Shown here in pieces: positions 34,596 to 43,336 of a stretch of 64,000 nt of DNA. The first letter of the stretch is position 1. Every line of letters begins with the position of its first letter. Under the pieces are notes generated by a model, which saw only the letters and a list, made by a program, of their open reading frames with translations, made no database searches and had not been told where the DNA came from. The position numbers and the translations under genes were made by a program. The stretch is from Arthrobacter sp. Marseille-P9274 (GTDB lineage Bacteria > Actinomycetota > Actinomycetes > Actinomycetales > Micrococcaceae). Where the stretch lies: the NCBI RefSeq assembly GCF_946892675.1, contig NZ_CAMPOV010000003.1, positions 310,001 through 374,000 of the forward strand. The letters are read 5' to 3'.

Positions 34596-34624
34596 GGGGC
34601 GTTTTTCCGGTCTAGACTCGGGTT

Positions 34625-35203
34625 GTGGCATCTCTGCGGAATAACAAGTACGGCGAGGGGCGGGAGGCCCTGCTTGCAGCCACCGTGGCCGTGGTGGCCG
34701 AACGTGGGCTGCACGGGCTGACCCTGCGCGCCGTCGCCGAGGTTGCCGGAGTGAATAACACCCTGATCAGCCATCACTTCGGCAGCAAGGACGCACTGCT
34801 GCACGAGGCCGTTGCCTGGGCGACCGCGCGCGCCATCCGGTTGAGCGACCTGTCAGCCACCGAGCTCATCGACGGAGGTTTCGCGCGCGCTCTGGTGGAG
34901 TTGGTGGCCAACGAACCCCAGCTGCAGGCATTCCAGTACGAATTCGTCCTGGAAGCCCGTCGACGCCCTGATCTGCATAACGAAGCGGTGGCCCTCTACG
35001 AGGGATACATTGGAGCACTCGAGCTGGCCCTGGTCCGCCAAGGCTACGTAAACACCAAGCCGCTGGCCCGTGCCGTCTTCGCCGCGTTGGACGGGCTGGT
35101 CCTCCAGCAGCTCACTGTGGCCGACGCGGATGTCGTACGTGAAGCCATCGAATGCGTTGGCCGCCTTCTCGAGACCCACCTGATGGCGAGTCAGCCGGCA
35201 TAA
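34625..35203 (+). CDS. TetR/AcrR-family repressor 3
   Basis: 192 residues starting at GTG 34625. Helix-turn-helix LHGLTLRAVAEVAGVNNTLISHHFGSKDALLHE; helical ligand domain with FQYEFVLEARRRPDLHNEAVALYEGYIGALELAL, collinear with TetR-1 and TetR-2. TAGACT (34613-34618) lies six bases before the start codon and there is no ribosome-binding site, so a leaderless transcript is likely. It is divergent from permease B, with operator copy 3 between. Near-identical recognition helices in the three paralogues suggest overlapping control of the same four promoters. Inducer unknown; an amine or its aldehyde is a reasonable guess. Confidence 0.9.
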   Translation: MASLRNNKYGEGREALLAATVAVVAERGLHGLTLRAVAEVAGVNNTLISHHFGSKDALLHEAVAWATARAIRLSDLSATELIDGGFARALVELVANEPQLQAFQYEFVLEARRRPDLHNEAVALYEGYIGALELALVRQGYVNTKPLARAVFAALDGLVLQQLTVADADVVREAIECVGRLLETHLMASQPA

Positions 35204-35732
35204 AGGCATTTTCAGCTCTCTGGTTCTGCGGGCCAGATGCTACTTCGGAAGTCGGGACCCATTTCGGAGTAGAGGAACGTATTCCCGAGGTTCCGCTCTA
35301 CGTGGGGAAGTCCGAAGACGACCTCGTACGGCGGGATCTGAAGACCCACTTCGCCATTGAACGAGGAGACCGATCCACGACCGGTTCATTAACGCTACGC
35401 CGATCTTTTGCAGCCGGATTCCTCCGCGCGACGCCTCCTTGTCCCGTCAAAGGCACAAGCCTCTATTGATGGGAATGAGAGGGGTGAGATGCATTGTTGA
35501 GACAGTGCAGCCCAAATTAGCCGGCAGTGTGTGGCACTGCCGGTGTGCCATTCACGCAGTCCTAATAATCGGTCGTTAGATGCGACGGAGTTCTGCAGCA
35601 AAACCGATATTGCTCAGCTGGACCAGAACGGGTCTCATCGTCGGTTGCCTGTGAGGGTTGCCATTACCGCCCGCGCCGCCCCAAGAGGAAGAATGACCGC
35701 GTGGCCTGACGGAGGCGGTCACGCCGCCCCAA
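35204..35732. other. Intergenic region, boundary of the amine regulon
   Basis: 529 bases with no convincing gene. An imperfect inverted repeat (GTAGAGGAAC and its partner GTTCCGCTCTAC, about 35271-35302) is visible. Otherwise I see only short frames. The region separates the TetR regulon from the nuclease gene set. Confidence 0.4.
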
Positions 35733-36787
35733 TCAAACGGGCAAGACTTTATCGGATTTGGCGCGGTTGCACTTCCAGCACAGTGTCTGCAGGTTCTCGG
35801 GCGTCGATAGTCCGCCCTTTGAGACCGGCATGATGTGATCCACTTCCAGAAGAAGATGCGGTTCGGCAGCAATCGATATCGCACAGTAGCGGCAGGTGTG
35901 GTTGTCACGCTCCTTGATGAGCTGACGGAGCTTAGCTGTCATCAGGGCACGCTGGCCTGCAACGCTCTTGCTAAAGCGGATCTTCTCCGAAAGCGTCTCA
36001 ACGAGTGCGTCGATCGTCTTGGTGTTCAACTTGATGGTTGTCCGCTGCGAGCTGTTCCCACCAGCACTGACGTACTCGAAGGCATAGACAGGGTACGCAC
36101 GCGGATCGGGGAGAGTTCGACTCCGACATGCTCCATGAACTCATTCTTGTAGTGCTGCAGGATGAACGCGGGGGGCTCGATTGAAGTCGTGATGCTCGCC
36201 TCGCGTTGCCGGAGGTTGTCGATCGCATTCTCGAGTCGAGCAATGTCCTCGCCAAGGCCTTCTACTTCGGTGAGGTGTGTTTCGTCGGCCTTGATGTTGA
36301 AGTACTTCATTAGGTACTTGAGGGGATCGGCTTTGGCGCTGCGGACGACCTGCAGAGAGCAATTATGTACGTTTGAGGCCTTGTAGTCCGCTTCGTGGCG
36401 GTCGCGCCGATAGTTGTGGTGGCTCGTGTTCTCGAACTTCGCCAGGTGCGAGTGGGCACCGGTCGATGAGACGCCGAGCTGGAAGGATCCTTGATTACGA
36501 ATCTCGGAGGTGTACTCGGCGATCGCATTGTGTTCGGCCACGAACGAAGCGATCTCGGCTTTCTTGCGTTGGAATTCTTCGCTGGCGAAGTATCGCTCCT
36601 TGCGGATATGCCGGATCACACCAGGCAGTATCAGGCACACAGCAAGAAGCAACGCAATTGGCAGAACGACGTACCAGTACTCCACCATGAGCGACAGCAG
36701 GACGGCAACAACCCCGAGTGCGATGAGGTACGGCAATGATTTCTCCTTATTCAGCGGGGTTCGATTTGAAGATAGATGCCCGGACAT
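35733..36787 (-). pseudogene. Membrane-anchored HNH endonuclease-like protein, split by one frameshift
   Basis: The N-terminal frame (36787 to about 36095) starts with two close hydrophobic segments (YLIALGVVAVLLSLMVEYWYVVLPIALLLAVCLILPG), then a long helical region (EEFQRKKAEIASFVAEHNAIAEY, GLGEDIARLENAIDNLRQRE). The frame then shifts near 36095, and the text continues as YPVYAFEYVSAGGNSSQRTT, IKLNTKTIDALVETLSEKIR and an HNH domain (CRYCAISI, LEVDHIMPVSKGG, ENLQTLCWKCNRAKSDK) to the end. Joined, it is about 350 residues: membrane anchor, coiled region, HNH. One added or lost base is enough, so mutation, error or recoding are all possible. It lies 35 bases after the DUF1524-like gene. Confidence 0.78.
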
Positions 36788-36822
36788 CGATGGTCTTCGA
36801 CGCGAGATAAAGGCTCAGGCTG

Positions 36823-37665
36823 TCAGCCGGCGGGCATCCCTTGGGTGGGGCACTGCGTGGCGACGACTCGTTCGATGGAGTCGTGCTCCGCCTGGCTCAT
36901 CCAGAGCCCGTACTTCGCCTTGACCGCGATTTGCCGGGCGACATAGTCGCAGCGGAAGGACAGATTGGGCGGGAGCCACGTCGCCGCGTCACCATCGCCC
37001 TTGGACACGTTGGTCGGCCCGTCGACCGCGAGCAGGTTCAACGGGTCGTTGGCGAACTCCACGCGTTCATCGGCGCCCATTAGTTGGGCGCCCTTCTGCC
37101 ACGCGTCGGAGAGAGCCACGACGTGGTCGATCTGCACCTTGGTGCTGGTCTCCTGCCCGCGGACGAAGTTGATCGTCGTCCCGGTAAAGGGGTCCTCTAA
37201 GACGCCCGAGAGAATGACGCAGCTCTGGGTTCCCGGCTTGGCCGTGGTGGCGGTTAGGTCGCGGGCGAGGATGTCGTTGCGGGCATCGCACCCGTTACGA
37301 TCAGGATCTTTCCACCCGCTGCCGAACAGGTCCCGGTCATAACCCGTCTTCGGGGCCCGTCCCTTGATGGGGATCGTGGCGATCTGTGCCAGCACCGTCC
37401 CGGACCCGACCCGCCGCCCCTCCGATTCAGGGGTGGCCACGGGAGACGTGATCCGTTCGATCCCCGCGCTCCCGCGGGGGCTGGGTTCCTTTGTTGGGGC
37501 CTCAGACCAGATGATGATCGGTGGGGCGATAGGTGCTTCGGACCCGATAGTGATCGGATCGGCCGGCGGGGCTGCGACGCTTGGGGCGCCGCAGCCCGTC
37601 ACCGATAGCATCAGGACGGCGCCGAGAACTCCATGCCCCCGGCGCCGAAGGCTGCGGTTGGTCAT
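36823..37665 (-). CDS. Lipoprotein with HNH/DUF1524-type (GmrSD C-terminal-like) nuclease domain
   Basis: 280 residues. The N-terminus is a lipoprotein signal (basic [19 protein letters not shown], with lipobox VTGC), so the mature protein is tethered outside the membrane. After a Pro-rich linker, residues 100-270 form the nuclease fold: [25 protein letters not shown], then [17 protein letters not shown] with the catalytic His, [20 protein letters not shown], and [27 protein letters not shown]. This is the DUF1524 HNH pattern common in secreted actinobacterial nucleases. It overlaps the end of the excalibur gene by 4 bases (ATGA-type coupling) and precedes the membrane HNH gene. Nutritional, competence or defence use are all possible. 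Confidence 0.85.
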   Translation of the reverse strand: MTNRSLRRRGHGVLGAVLMLSVTGCGAPSVAAPPADPITIGSEAPIAPPIIIWSEAPTKEPSPRGSAGIERITSPVATPESEGRRVGSGTVLAQIATIPIKGRAPKTGYDRDLFGSGWKDPDRNGCDARNDILARDLTATTAKPGTQSCVILSGVLEDPFTGTTINFVRGQETSTKVQIDHVVALSDAWQKGAQLMGADERVEFANDPLNLLAVDGPTNVSKGDGDAATWLPPNLSFRCDYVARQIAVKAKYGLWMSQAEHDSIERVVATQCPTQGMPAG

Positions 37666-37970
37666 TCGCAGGCGACGCCGTCCCCGTCGCGATCCAGCTT
37701 CCTGCTGTATCCGGGGTCTCCCGCATAGATCGGAGCCGCGCCAGCGGCCCGGACGGCGGTGCAGTTGGCGTAGAACGTCGACGACGCTCCGGGGTTCGGG
37801 ACATTCGCCTTTTCCTGCGCGGCGAGCCGTTCTGCCTCGGCCGCAGCGGCCTTCCGCTCTGCCTCCGCCTCCGCCTTGGCCGCGGCTTGCTGTGCGGCCT
37901 TTTCCTCGGCGGCCTTCTTCGCTGCTGCTTCCTTCTTCGCCTTTTCCTCGGCCGCCTTCTTCGCCGCATC
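37662..37970 (-). pseudogene. Excalibur calcium-binding protein, 5'-truncated
   Basis: The C-terminal 37 residues ([37 protein letters not shown]) are an excalibur domain with its DxDxDGxxCE calcium loop. Before it runs an Ala/Lys/Glu-rich helical linker ([18 protein letters not shown] and similar). Upstream of about 37970 the sequence becomes the antisense of an arsC-like fragment, so the expected signal peptide is missing. The frame stays open to 38255, but that part is antisense text and not a credible N-terminus. Its stop overlaps the start of the DUF1524-like gene, so the two were translationally coupled. Confidence 0.75.
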
Positions 37971-37972
37971 AC

Positions 37973-38201
37973 CGGCGAACACCCCAAACCCGTCACTGAC
38001 GAGGTCCTTGACACGGTCGACGCGATCATCGTCCTGGGCACCGAAGCCAGGCTCGAACCCCGTCAAGGAATCCGCTTCGAGGTCTGGGAAACCGATGAAC
38101 CCTCCGAACGCGGCATCGAAGGCATGGAACGCATGCGCCTCGTCCGGGACGACATCAAGGCCCGCGTCCAGCGGCTTTACGCGGAGCTCACCGGGAACTA
38201 G
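37973..38201 (+). pseudogene. 3' fragment of a low-molecular-weight phosphatase/arsenate reductase (ArsC-like) gene
   Basis: The frame reads [20 protein letters not shown], then [54 protein letters not shown] and stop. This is the C-terminal half of the LMW protein tyrosine phosphatase fold in its actinobacterial ArsC branch (TDEVL, W-x-x-x-x-P, the RDDI-x-x-RV helix). The N-terminal P-loop with the catalytic Cys is missing. It abuts the truncated excalibur gene head-on near 37970, marking a recombination junction. Confidence 0.7.
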
Positions 38202-38610
38202 GAATCCCGGCCCCGGCACGCCCACGTACCCCCGCGGGGGCCTCACCGCGCACATGCAGGGAAACTGCGCGGCATCCTCACCCCCTATATCGAGGTCGCG
38301 AGGAAATCGAAGAATCCCGGCCCTAAACTAGGAGGCTCTAAACGCAAGTCAGGCCGACAGGATTTTTCAGACGTTCGCAGGCGGGCGAAGGAACGGCGCC
38401 TTATGCGAAGCGGCACTGGCCCGATCCCCCGCACCATTAAGGAGCAGTACATCGCTGCCCATACCAAACTCCCCCTCTAAGTTGCCACTCCCTGCGGCCG
38501 GAGCTGCCGGTTCGCCTCGGCGCCATCCGTCCTGGCACTTGCTCCCTATCCTTCGCCTAAATGCGATTGCGCCCTCGCGGAGCGACGTCCTCCGTACTCG
38601 CATCCTAAGA

Positions 38611-38629
38611 ACCGATAACGGCGCTTAGG
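38611..38629 (+). repeat. Dispersed repeat, copy 2
   Basis: ACCGATAACGGCGCTTAGG: the left palindrome is kept apart from its first base, while the CATATG half is degenerate. Same orientation as all other copies. Confidence 0.65.
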
Positions 38630-38916
38630 TCAGGTCAACCAATAGAAGGTAGTGGACCGCGCCAAAGCCTAGTGGGTGCATAAGGAAACCCCAAAGTAGG
38701 GGATTGACTTTTCCCCGAACTGGGGGACTGACATTTTCACAAGATTGATCGGCCATCCTCTTGGTGTGGTCGAAGGTGGTTGCTGGCACTCCAAAATGGA
38801 TGCATGGCCACGCGCTGGGCCCGGTTTCGTCTTCCGCCCCCGCTGGCGATACCGGGTCCAGTTATCCTGCTGCACCACATTCCTGTTCAAGTACCCAGCG
38901 GTACGGGCATCACGTT

Positions 38917-38935
38917 GCCGATAACGGCGCTTTTA
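38917..38935 (+). repeat. Dispersed repeat, copy 3
   Basis: GCCGATAACGGCGCTTTTA: the first 14 bases match the consensus exactly, the last five are diverged. It lies 306 bases after copy 2. Confidence 0.65.
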
Positions 38936-39046
38936 TCTTCCTGGCAGCCATAAACGCCGGGAGTACACTCGCCCCGGCTACGATGGCACCGTAACGGAAT
39001 CCGGCCCGCAACTGCGCTCAAAGCTACCGTGGCTCCAGGAGGAATC

Positions 39047-39232
39047 ATGCCGATACAAGAACCAGTTATCGAACCCGGGTCCGAGGCAGACCTCGCTATC
39101 AAGCGGGCGTTAGAAGCGGCGAACCTGCGAGCAGAAGATCGTCAAAGCACCTCTACCAACCCTGTCGTGCAGGATTGGCAGCCTTCCGCCGCTGAAGCGG
39201 GCGATTTAGCGGGAGCAGACGACGGCGACTAG
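39047..39232 (+). CDS. Small hypothetical acidic protein
   Basis: 61 residues beginning MPIQEPVIEPGSEADLAIKR and ending in an acidic GDLAGADDGD tail. It has an excellent ribosome-binding site (AGGAGG, 6 bases before the ATG), which is the main reason to believe it. There is no membrane span and no recognised domain. It lies alone between repeat copies 3 and 4, and so may be a small mobile gene. Confidence 0.5.
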   Translation: MPIQEPVIEPGSEADLAIKRALEAANLRAEDRQSTSTNPVVQDWQPSAAEAGDLAGADDGD

Positions 39233-39304
39233 CAACACAAGTCGCAGGGCAAGAACCAATTCCGCTCCTGGGCCTTCGAGAGAGATAGCACGACCGCGCA
39301 GATC

Positions 39305-39323
39305 GCCGATAACGGCGCACATG
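39305..39323 (+). repeat. Dispersed repeat, copy 4
   Basis: GCCGATAACGGCGCACATG, one mismatch to the consensus. It lies 72 bases after the stop of the small acidic gene. Confidence 0.7.
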
Positions 39324-39391
39324 TTGCTCTGTGCAAGTGGGGTACGTGGCTCGGTTCGTGGGGCCGATAGGGCGGCCGGTAGGATGGGAAT

Positions 39392-39571
39392 GTGCCCGAA
39401 CATGCCGAGTCGATCCGCTTCTCGCGGGCACGCCTGTCTTCTGTGGTGACGTTCCCTAATTCCCGGCTGATCACCAAGCGTGCCAGCGGGACGAACGGGT
39501 GGATGAGTTCCTGGGGGACGAACGCCCACGGTGAGATTGCCGGCTGCCCGCCGCCACGGCCGCGGCGCTAA
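39392..39571 (+). CDS. Possible small hypothetical protein
   Basis: 59 codons from GTG 39392, beginning MPEHAESIRFSRARLSSVVT and containing FPNSRLITKRASGTNGWMSS. The ribosome-binding region (GGATGGGAAT) is weak. I do not recognise it. Sequence composition and the uninterrupted frame make it only a candidate. Confidence 0.3.
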   Translation: MPEHAESIRFSRARLSSVVTFPNSRLITKRASGTNGWMSSWGTNAHGEIAGCPPPRPRR

Positions 39572-39729
39572 CCTTCCCTTGCTCCGGGCGAGCCTCCACG
39601 ATTACGCCTGCGGCATCTGCCGTTCCCCTTGATGCGTACCCGTCCGGATGCCTGCAGGGAAGGTTCCCGTTTATAGCCGTTTCCGGCTTCTGTCATTCCC
39701 TTTCCCTGTACTGATTGCTGAGGATCATG

Positions 39730-41076
39730 ATGAGCGGATCATCCCCTTCTCCTTCCCCCAAACCCACGTTTCCGGCGCGCCGGAGCTATCCCGAGGTGCT
39801 GCGCATCGGGGAGCTGCTGCGCAAGGAAACCGTCGGCGGCATCCTCCTCGTGACGGCCGCCGCCATCGCCCTAATCTGGGCGAACTCCCCCGCCGCGGCC
39901 GGCTACTTCGCGCTGCGGGACTTCACCATCGGCTACGAGCCCTGGCACCTGAACCTCAGCCTGGGGGCCTGGGCAGCGGACGGACTGCTCGCCGTCTTCT
40001 TCTTCCTGGTCGGACTCGAGCTGAAAAAGGAGTTCGTCGCAGGTGACCTGCGTAAGTTCGACCGCGCGGTGGTGCCCGTGGCGGCCGCGGTCGGCGGCGT
40101 CGCGGTCCCTGCCCTGATCTACGCCGCGGTCAACCTTGCCAGCCCCGAGACGCTGCGCGGCTGGGCCATTCCCACGGCGACCGATATCGCGTTCGCAGTC
40201 GCGGTCCTGGCCATCGTCGGCTCGCACCTGCCCGCCGCGCTGCGCCTGTTCCTGCTCACCCTGGCCGTGGTCGATGACCTGATCGCCATCACCATCATCG
40301 CCCTGTTCTACTCCGAGGACATCCACTTCACACCGCTGCTGCTGGCCCTCATCCCGCTGGCACTGTACACGCTCCTGGCGCAGAAATTCCCCCGCTTCTT
40401 CGGCCTGAATCCGTCCGCGGCCTGGTTCATCCTGCTGCCCCTGGGCGCCGTCGTCTGGGCACTGTTCCACGCCTCGGGCATCCACGCCACCGTGGCCGGT
40501 GTCCTGCTCGGCTTCGCGATACCGGTCATCCGCAGCCGGGCCAGCGGCGGCCCCGATGCCGGGCCCGGCCTCTCGGAAGTCTTCGAACACCGCTTCCGCC
40601 CGCTTTCGGCCGGCATCGCCGTTCCCGTGTTCGCCTTCTTTTCCGCCGGCGTCGCGGTAGGCGGCCGGGACGGCCTGGTCTCCGCCCTGACCGATACGGT
40701 CACCCTTGGCATCGTGCTCGGCCTGGTCGCCGGCAAACCCCTGGGCATCGTCGGCACCACCTGGCTGCTGACCAAGACCACCAGGGTCCGCCTCGACCCA
40801 ACACTGCGGTGGATCGATATCACCGGCATCTCGCTGCTGGCCGGCATCGGCTTCACCGTCTCCCTACTCGTGGCCGAACTGAGCTTCGGCGCCGGCAGCG
40901 CCGCGAACGACCACGCCAAGGTCGCGATCCTCACCGCTTCCCTACTCGCCGCCCTGCTCTCGGCGGTGATCCTACTGGCCCGCAACCGGCAATACCGCCG
41001 GATCGAAGAAACCGAGAAGGCCGACGCCAACCGGGACGGCATCCCCGACGTCTACCAGGAACCCGAGCCCAACTAG
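39730..41076 (+). CDS. nhaA: Na+/H+ antiporter NhaA
   Basis: 448 residues from ATG 39730 (39727 is an in-frame alternative) after GAGG. NhaA features in order: [73 protein letters not shown] (helix IV unwound region), [21 protein letters not shown] with the two adjacent Asp that bind the ion, a C-terminal [13 protein letters not shown], and [15 protein letters not shown]. It exchanges Na+ or Li+ for protons at the inner membrane, giving alkaline and salt tolerance. The C-terminal polar tail ([18 protein letters not shown]) is longer than in E. coli. A broken glpX follows 53 bases later. Confidence 0.92.
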   Translation: MSGSSPSPSPKPTFPARRSYPEVLRIGELLRKETVGGILLVTAAAIALIWANSPAAAGYFALRDFTIGYEPWHLNLSLGAWAADGLLAVFFFLVGLELKKEFVAGDLRKFDRAVVPVAAAVGGVAVPALIYAAVNLASPETLRGWAIPTATDIAFAVAVLAIVGSHLPAALRLFLLTLAVVDDLIAITIIALFYSEDIHFTPLLLALIPLALYTLLAQKFPRFFGLNPSAAWFILLPLGAVVWALFHASGIHATVAGVLLGFAIPVIRSRASGGPDAGPGLSEVFEHRFRPLSAGIAVPVFAFFSAGVAVGGRDGLVSALTDTVTLGIVLGLVAGKPLGIVGTTWLLTKTTRVRLDPTLRWIDITGISLLAGIGFTVSLLVAELSFGAGSAANDHAKVAILTASLLAALLSAVILLARNRQYRRIEETEKADANRDGIPDVYQEPEPN

Positions 41077-41129
41077 CCGCCCAACCCCGCCCCCGCGCTC
41101 CCCTGGACCGAGAATGAGGACAAGAAATC

Positions 41130-41849
41130 ATGAGCTTTGACCAGCAGACCGGCGGATACGCCCGGCTCTCCCCACCCGGCCGTAGCCGACCATGAACCGG
41201 ACCGGAACCTGGCCCTGGAACTGGTCCGGTCACCAGGCGCCGCCATCGCCGGCGGCAGCTGGGCCGGCTTCGGCGACAAGAACCGGCCGACGGCGCCGCC
41301 GTCGACGCGATGCGCAAGGTGCTCTCCACCGTGCGCTTCAACGGTGTCGTCGTCATCGGCGAAGGAGAAAAAGACGAAGCCCCAATGCTCTACAACGGCG
41401 AGCAGGTAGGAGACGGCACCGGACCGGCATGCGACGTCGCGGTCGACCCGATCGACGGGACCCGGCTGACCGCGGGCGGCTACGACAACGCCCTGGCCGT
41501 CCTCGCCGTCGCCGAACGCGGCAGCATGTTCGATGCCTCCAGCGTGTTCTACATGGAAAAACTCGTCACCGGCCCCGAAGCCGCCGACCTCGTCGACCTG
41601 CGCCTGCCGGTAAAAGAGAACCTGCACCTGATCGCCAAGGCCAAGGGCCTGAAAGTGCACCAGCTCAGCATCAGTGTTCTCGACCGGGAACGCCACCACC
41701 GGCTGGTCGAAGAGATCCGCGAGGCCGGCGCCCGTACCCGCTTCATCATGGACGGAGACGTCGCCAGCTCAATCGCCGCCGTGCGTGAGGGAACCGGCAC
41801 CGACGCGGTCATGGCAGCCTGCTCGCTGCCTCTAGCAAACCGCCGATAA
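41130..41849 (+). pseudogene. Class II fructose-1,6-bisphosphatase remnant (glpX-like), frameshifted and 3'-truncated
   Basis: From ATG 41130 the text YARLSP is followed, after a frameshift near 41172, by DHEPDRNLALELVRSPGAAI and WAGFGDKN, and after a second near 41290 by VDAMRKVLSTVRFNGVVVIGEGEKDEAPMLYNG, DPIDGTRLTAGGYDNALAVLA (metal and phosphate site) and FIMDGDVASSIAAVREGTG. Family similarity stops near 41818, about 25 bases before repeat copy 5, so roughly the last third (the GGTPEG region onward) is gone. It is an extra, dead copy of a housekeeping gene. Confidence 0.88.
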
Positions 41850-41860
41850 CGGCGCCTATG
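41842..41860 (+). repeat. Dispersed repeat, copy 5
   Basis: GCCGATAACGGCGCCTATG, one mismatch. It lies exactly where the glpX remnant ends, and supplies its apparent stop codon (the TAA in GATAACGG). Confidence 0.72.
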
Positions 41861-42031
41861 TCTTAGCGGGAGTACTGCCTTTCCGCTGTTACCGGGAATT
41901 CGGCTGAATTTCACTCGAGGTCGATGAACACTCCAGTTGACCCTCTGCGGCGCCGGCATGGACCGGATGGGGCTTTAGGCCTACTGGGGCCGGTCGGTGG
42001 ACGTACCGCCCTAGACGTTGGGAGAACGGGT

Positions 42032-43336
42032 TCAGATGGCGGTGCGGGGCGCTTCCCCTGTGCTTCCGGTGCGCCGGATGGCTTTGCGTTTGCGGGCCTG
42101 GTCCAGCGCGTTCATCACCGGGCCGGCGGTAATCCCGTGGACGAGGATCGAGGCGACGATCACCACGCCCACGATGCGCCACAGGGCGGGGGCGTCCTGC
42201 ATGAACCGGTCTTCGGACAGGGCGTAGGACAGATAGTAGAGCGATCCGATGCCGCGCACCCCGAAGAAGGAAATGACGATGCGTTCCCAGGGTCCGGTGC
42301 CGCCCCGGGCGAGGGAAACCCAGGCAGACAGCGGGCGGACGAGCATCACGAAGGCCAGTGCCACCGCCACTTCCGTCCAGGTGGTCCCGGCCAGCAGTCC
42401 GCGGGCGACGGCACCGCCAAGCAGGACGAGCAGGACCACGGTCAGCAGCCGTTCGAGCTGCTCGATGTAGCTGTGCAGGATCCGGTGGTAACCGTGCGTG
42501 TGCTCATGGGCGCGGATCGTGACCGCACAGACGAACACGGCGATGAACCCGTACCCTTCGACCGCCTCGGCGGCACCGTACGCCAGGAAGGTCGCCGCCA
42601 GGGCCACGAATCCCTCGGAATGTTCGGCCAGCCGGATGCTTTTCCGGGGGGCGCGGAAGAACGCGGCACCGAGCAGCCGGCCGACCCCGTACCCGATCAG
42701 GCAGCCCGCGGTGAGCCGCCAGAGCAGGTCCACTCCCAAAAACTGCGGCAGCCAGGCCGCCGGCGCGGTGCCCGCAACGCTCAGCGCGATCGCCAGATAC
42801 ACGAAGGGAAAGGCCAGTCCGTCATTGAGCCCGGCCTCCGAGGTCAACGCGAACCGGACCTCGTCCTCCCCTTCCAGTTCGTCCTCCGCTTCGGCCGGCT
42901 CACCGACCTGGACCTCGGAGGCCAGCACGGGGTCCGTGGGCGCCAGGGCCGCGGCCACCAGGACCGCCGCGGCAGCGCCCAGGCCCAGCGCCCACCAGCC
43001 CAGCACGGCCAGCCCCGCCACGCACAAGGGCATGGCCACCGCCAGCAGCCGCCAGGTTGTAGCCCAGGAGCGCAGACCAAACGCCCGGTCCAACGACAGC
43101 CCAGCGCCCATCAGCGAAACAATCACACACACTTCGCTCAGACGCAGAGCGACGTCCGGATGCGCCAGCGGATCCGGATCAGGCAGCTCGCCCAGCACCG
43201 CGAAAGCAAAAACACCCGCACCGAGAAACACCATCGGCATCGACACCGGGGCCCGCATCAGCACCCGGGGAAGCAGGGCCGCTGCGAACACCGCCAGACC
43301 CGCGGCCGCGTAAACCAGACTCGGAACCTCAAACAT
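42032..43336 (-). CDS. CPA1-type cation:proton antiporter (NhaP family)
   Basis: 434 residues, about 12-13 spans. Conserved CPA1 elements: AAALAPTDPVLASEVQVG (unwound helix 4, Thr-Asp) and FALTSEAGLNDGLAFPFVYLAIAL, whose Asn-Asp is the ion-binding pair, then ISFFGVRGIGSLYYLSYAL (Arg/Gly motif of helix 10-11). An acidic loop EAEDELEGEDEV sits between helices 4 and 5. It would exchange Na+ or K+ for protons. It lies back to back with the desaturase, across a long gap, and near nhaA, suggesting a local interest in ion/pH homeostasis. Confidence 0.88.
   Translation of the reverse strand: MFEVPSLVYAAAGLAVFAAALLPRVLMRAPVSMPMVFLGAGVFAFAVLGELPDPDPLAHPDVALRLSEVCVIVSLMGAGLSLDRAFGLRSWATTWRLLAVAMPLCVAGLAVLGWWALGLGAAAAVLVAAALAPTDPVLASEVQVGEPAEAEDELEGEDEVRFALTSEAGLNDGLAFPFVYLAIALSVAGTAPAAWLPQFLGVDLLWRLTAGCLIGYGVGRLLGAAFFRAPRKSIRLAEHSEGFVALAATFLAYGAAEAVEGYGFIAVFVCAVTIRAHEHTHGYHRILHSYIEQLERLLTVVLLVLLGGAVARGLLAGTTWTEVAVALAFVMLVRPLSAWVSLARGGTGPWERIVISFFGVRGIGSLYYLSYALSEDRFMQDAPALWRIVGVVIVASILVHGITAGPVMNALDQARKRKAIRRTGSTGEAPRTAI

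Larger units (their letters stand above)
38202..39046. other. Intergenic region with repeat copies 2 and 3
   Basis: 845 bases without a convincing gene. Besides two copies of the 19-bp repeat it contains a short near-duplication around 38699-38738 (GGGGATTGACTTTTC and GGGGGACTGACATTTTC) that resembles an insertion-sequence end, though no transposase is present. Confidence 0.45.

Noticed and set aside
37850-37970. Short-period GC-rich repeats that could suggest a CRISPR or tandem array
   Set aside because: They encode the Ala/Lys/Glu-rich helix of the excalibur protein and have no constant repeat-spacer structure.
39206-39529. Minus-strand open frame across repeat copy 4
   Set aside because: Pro/Arg-rich text without a domain. 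It reads through the repeat, which is unlikely for a real gene.
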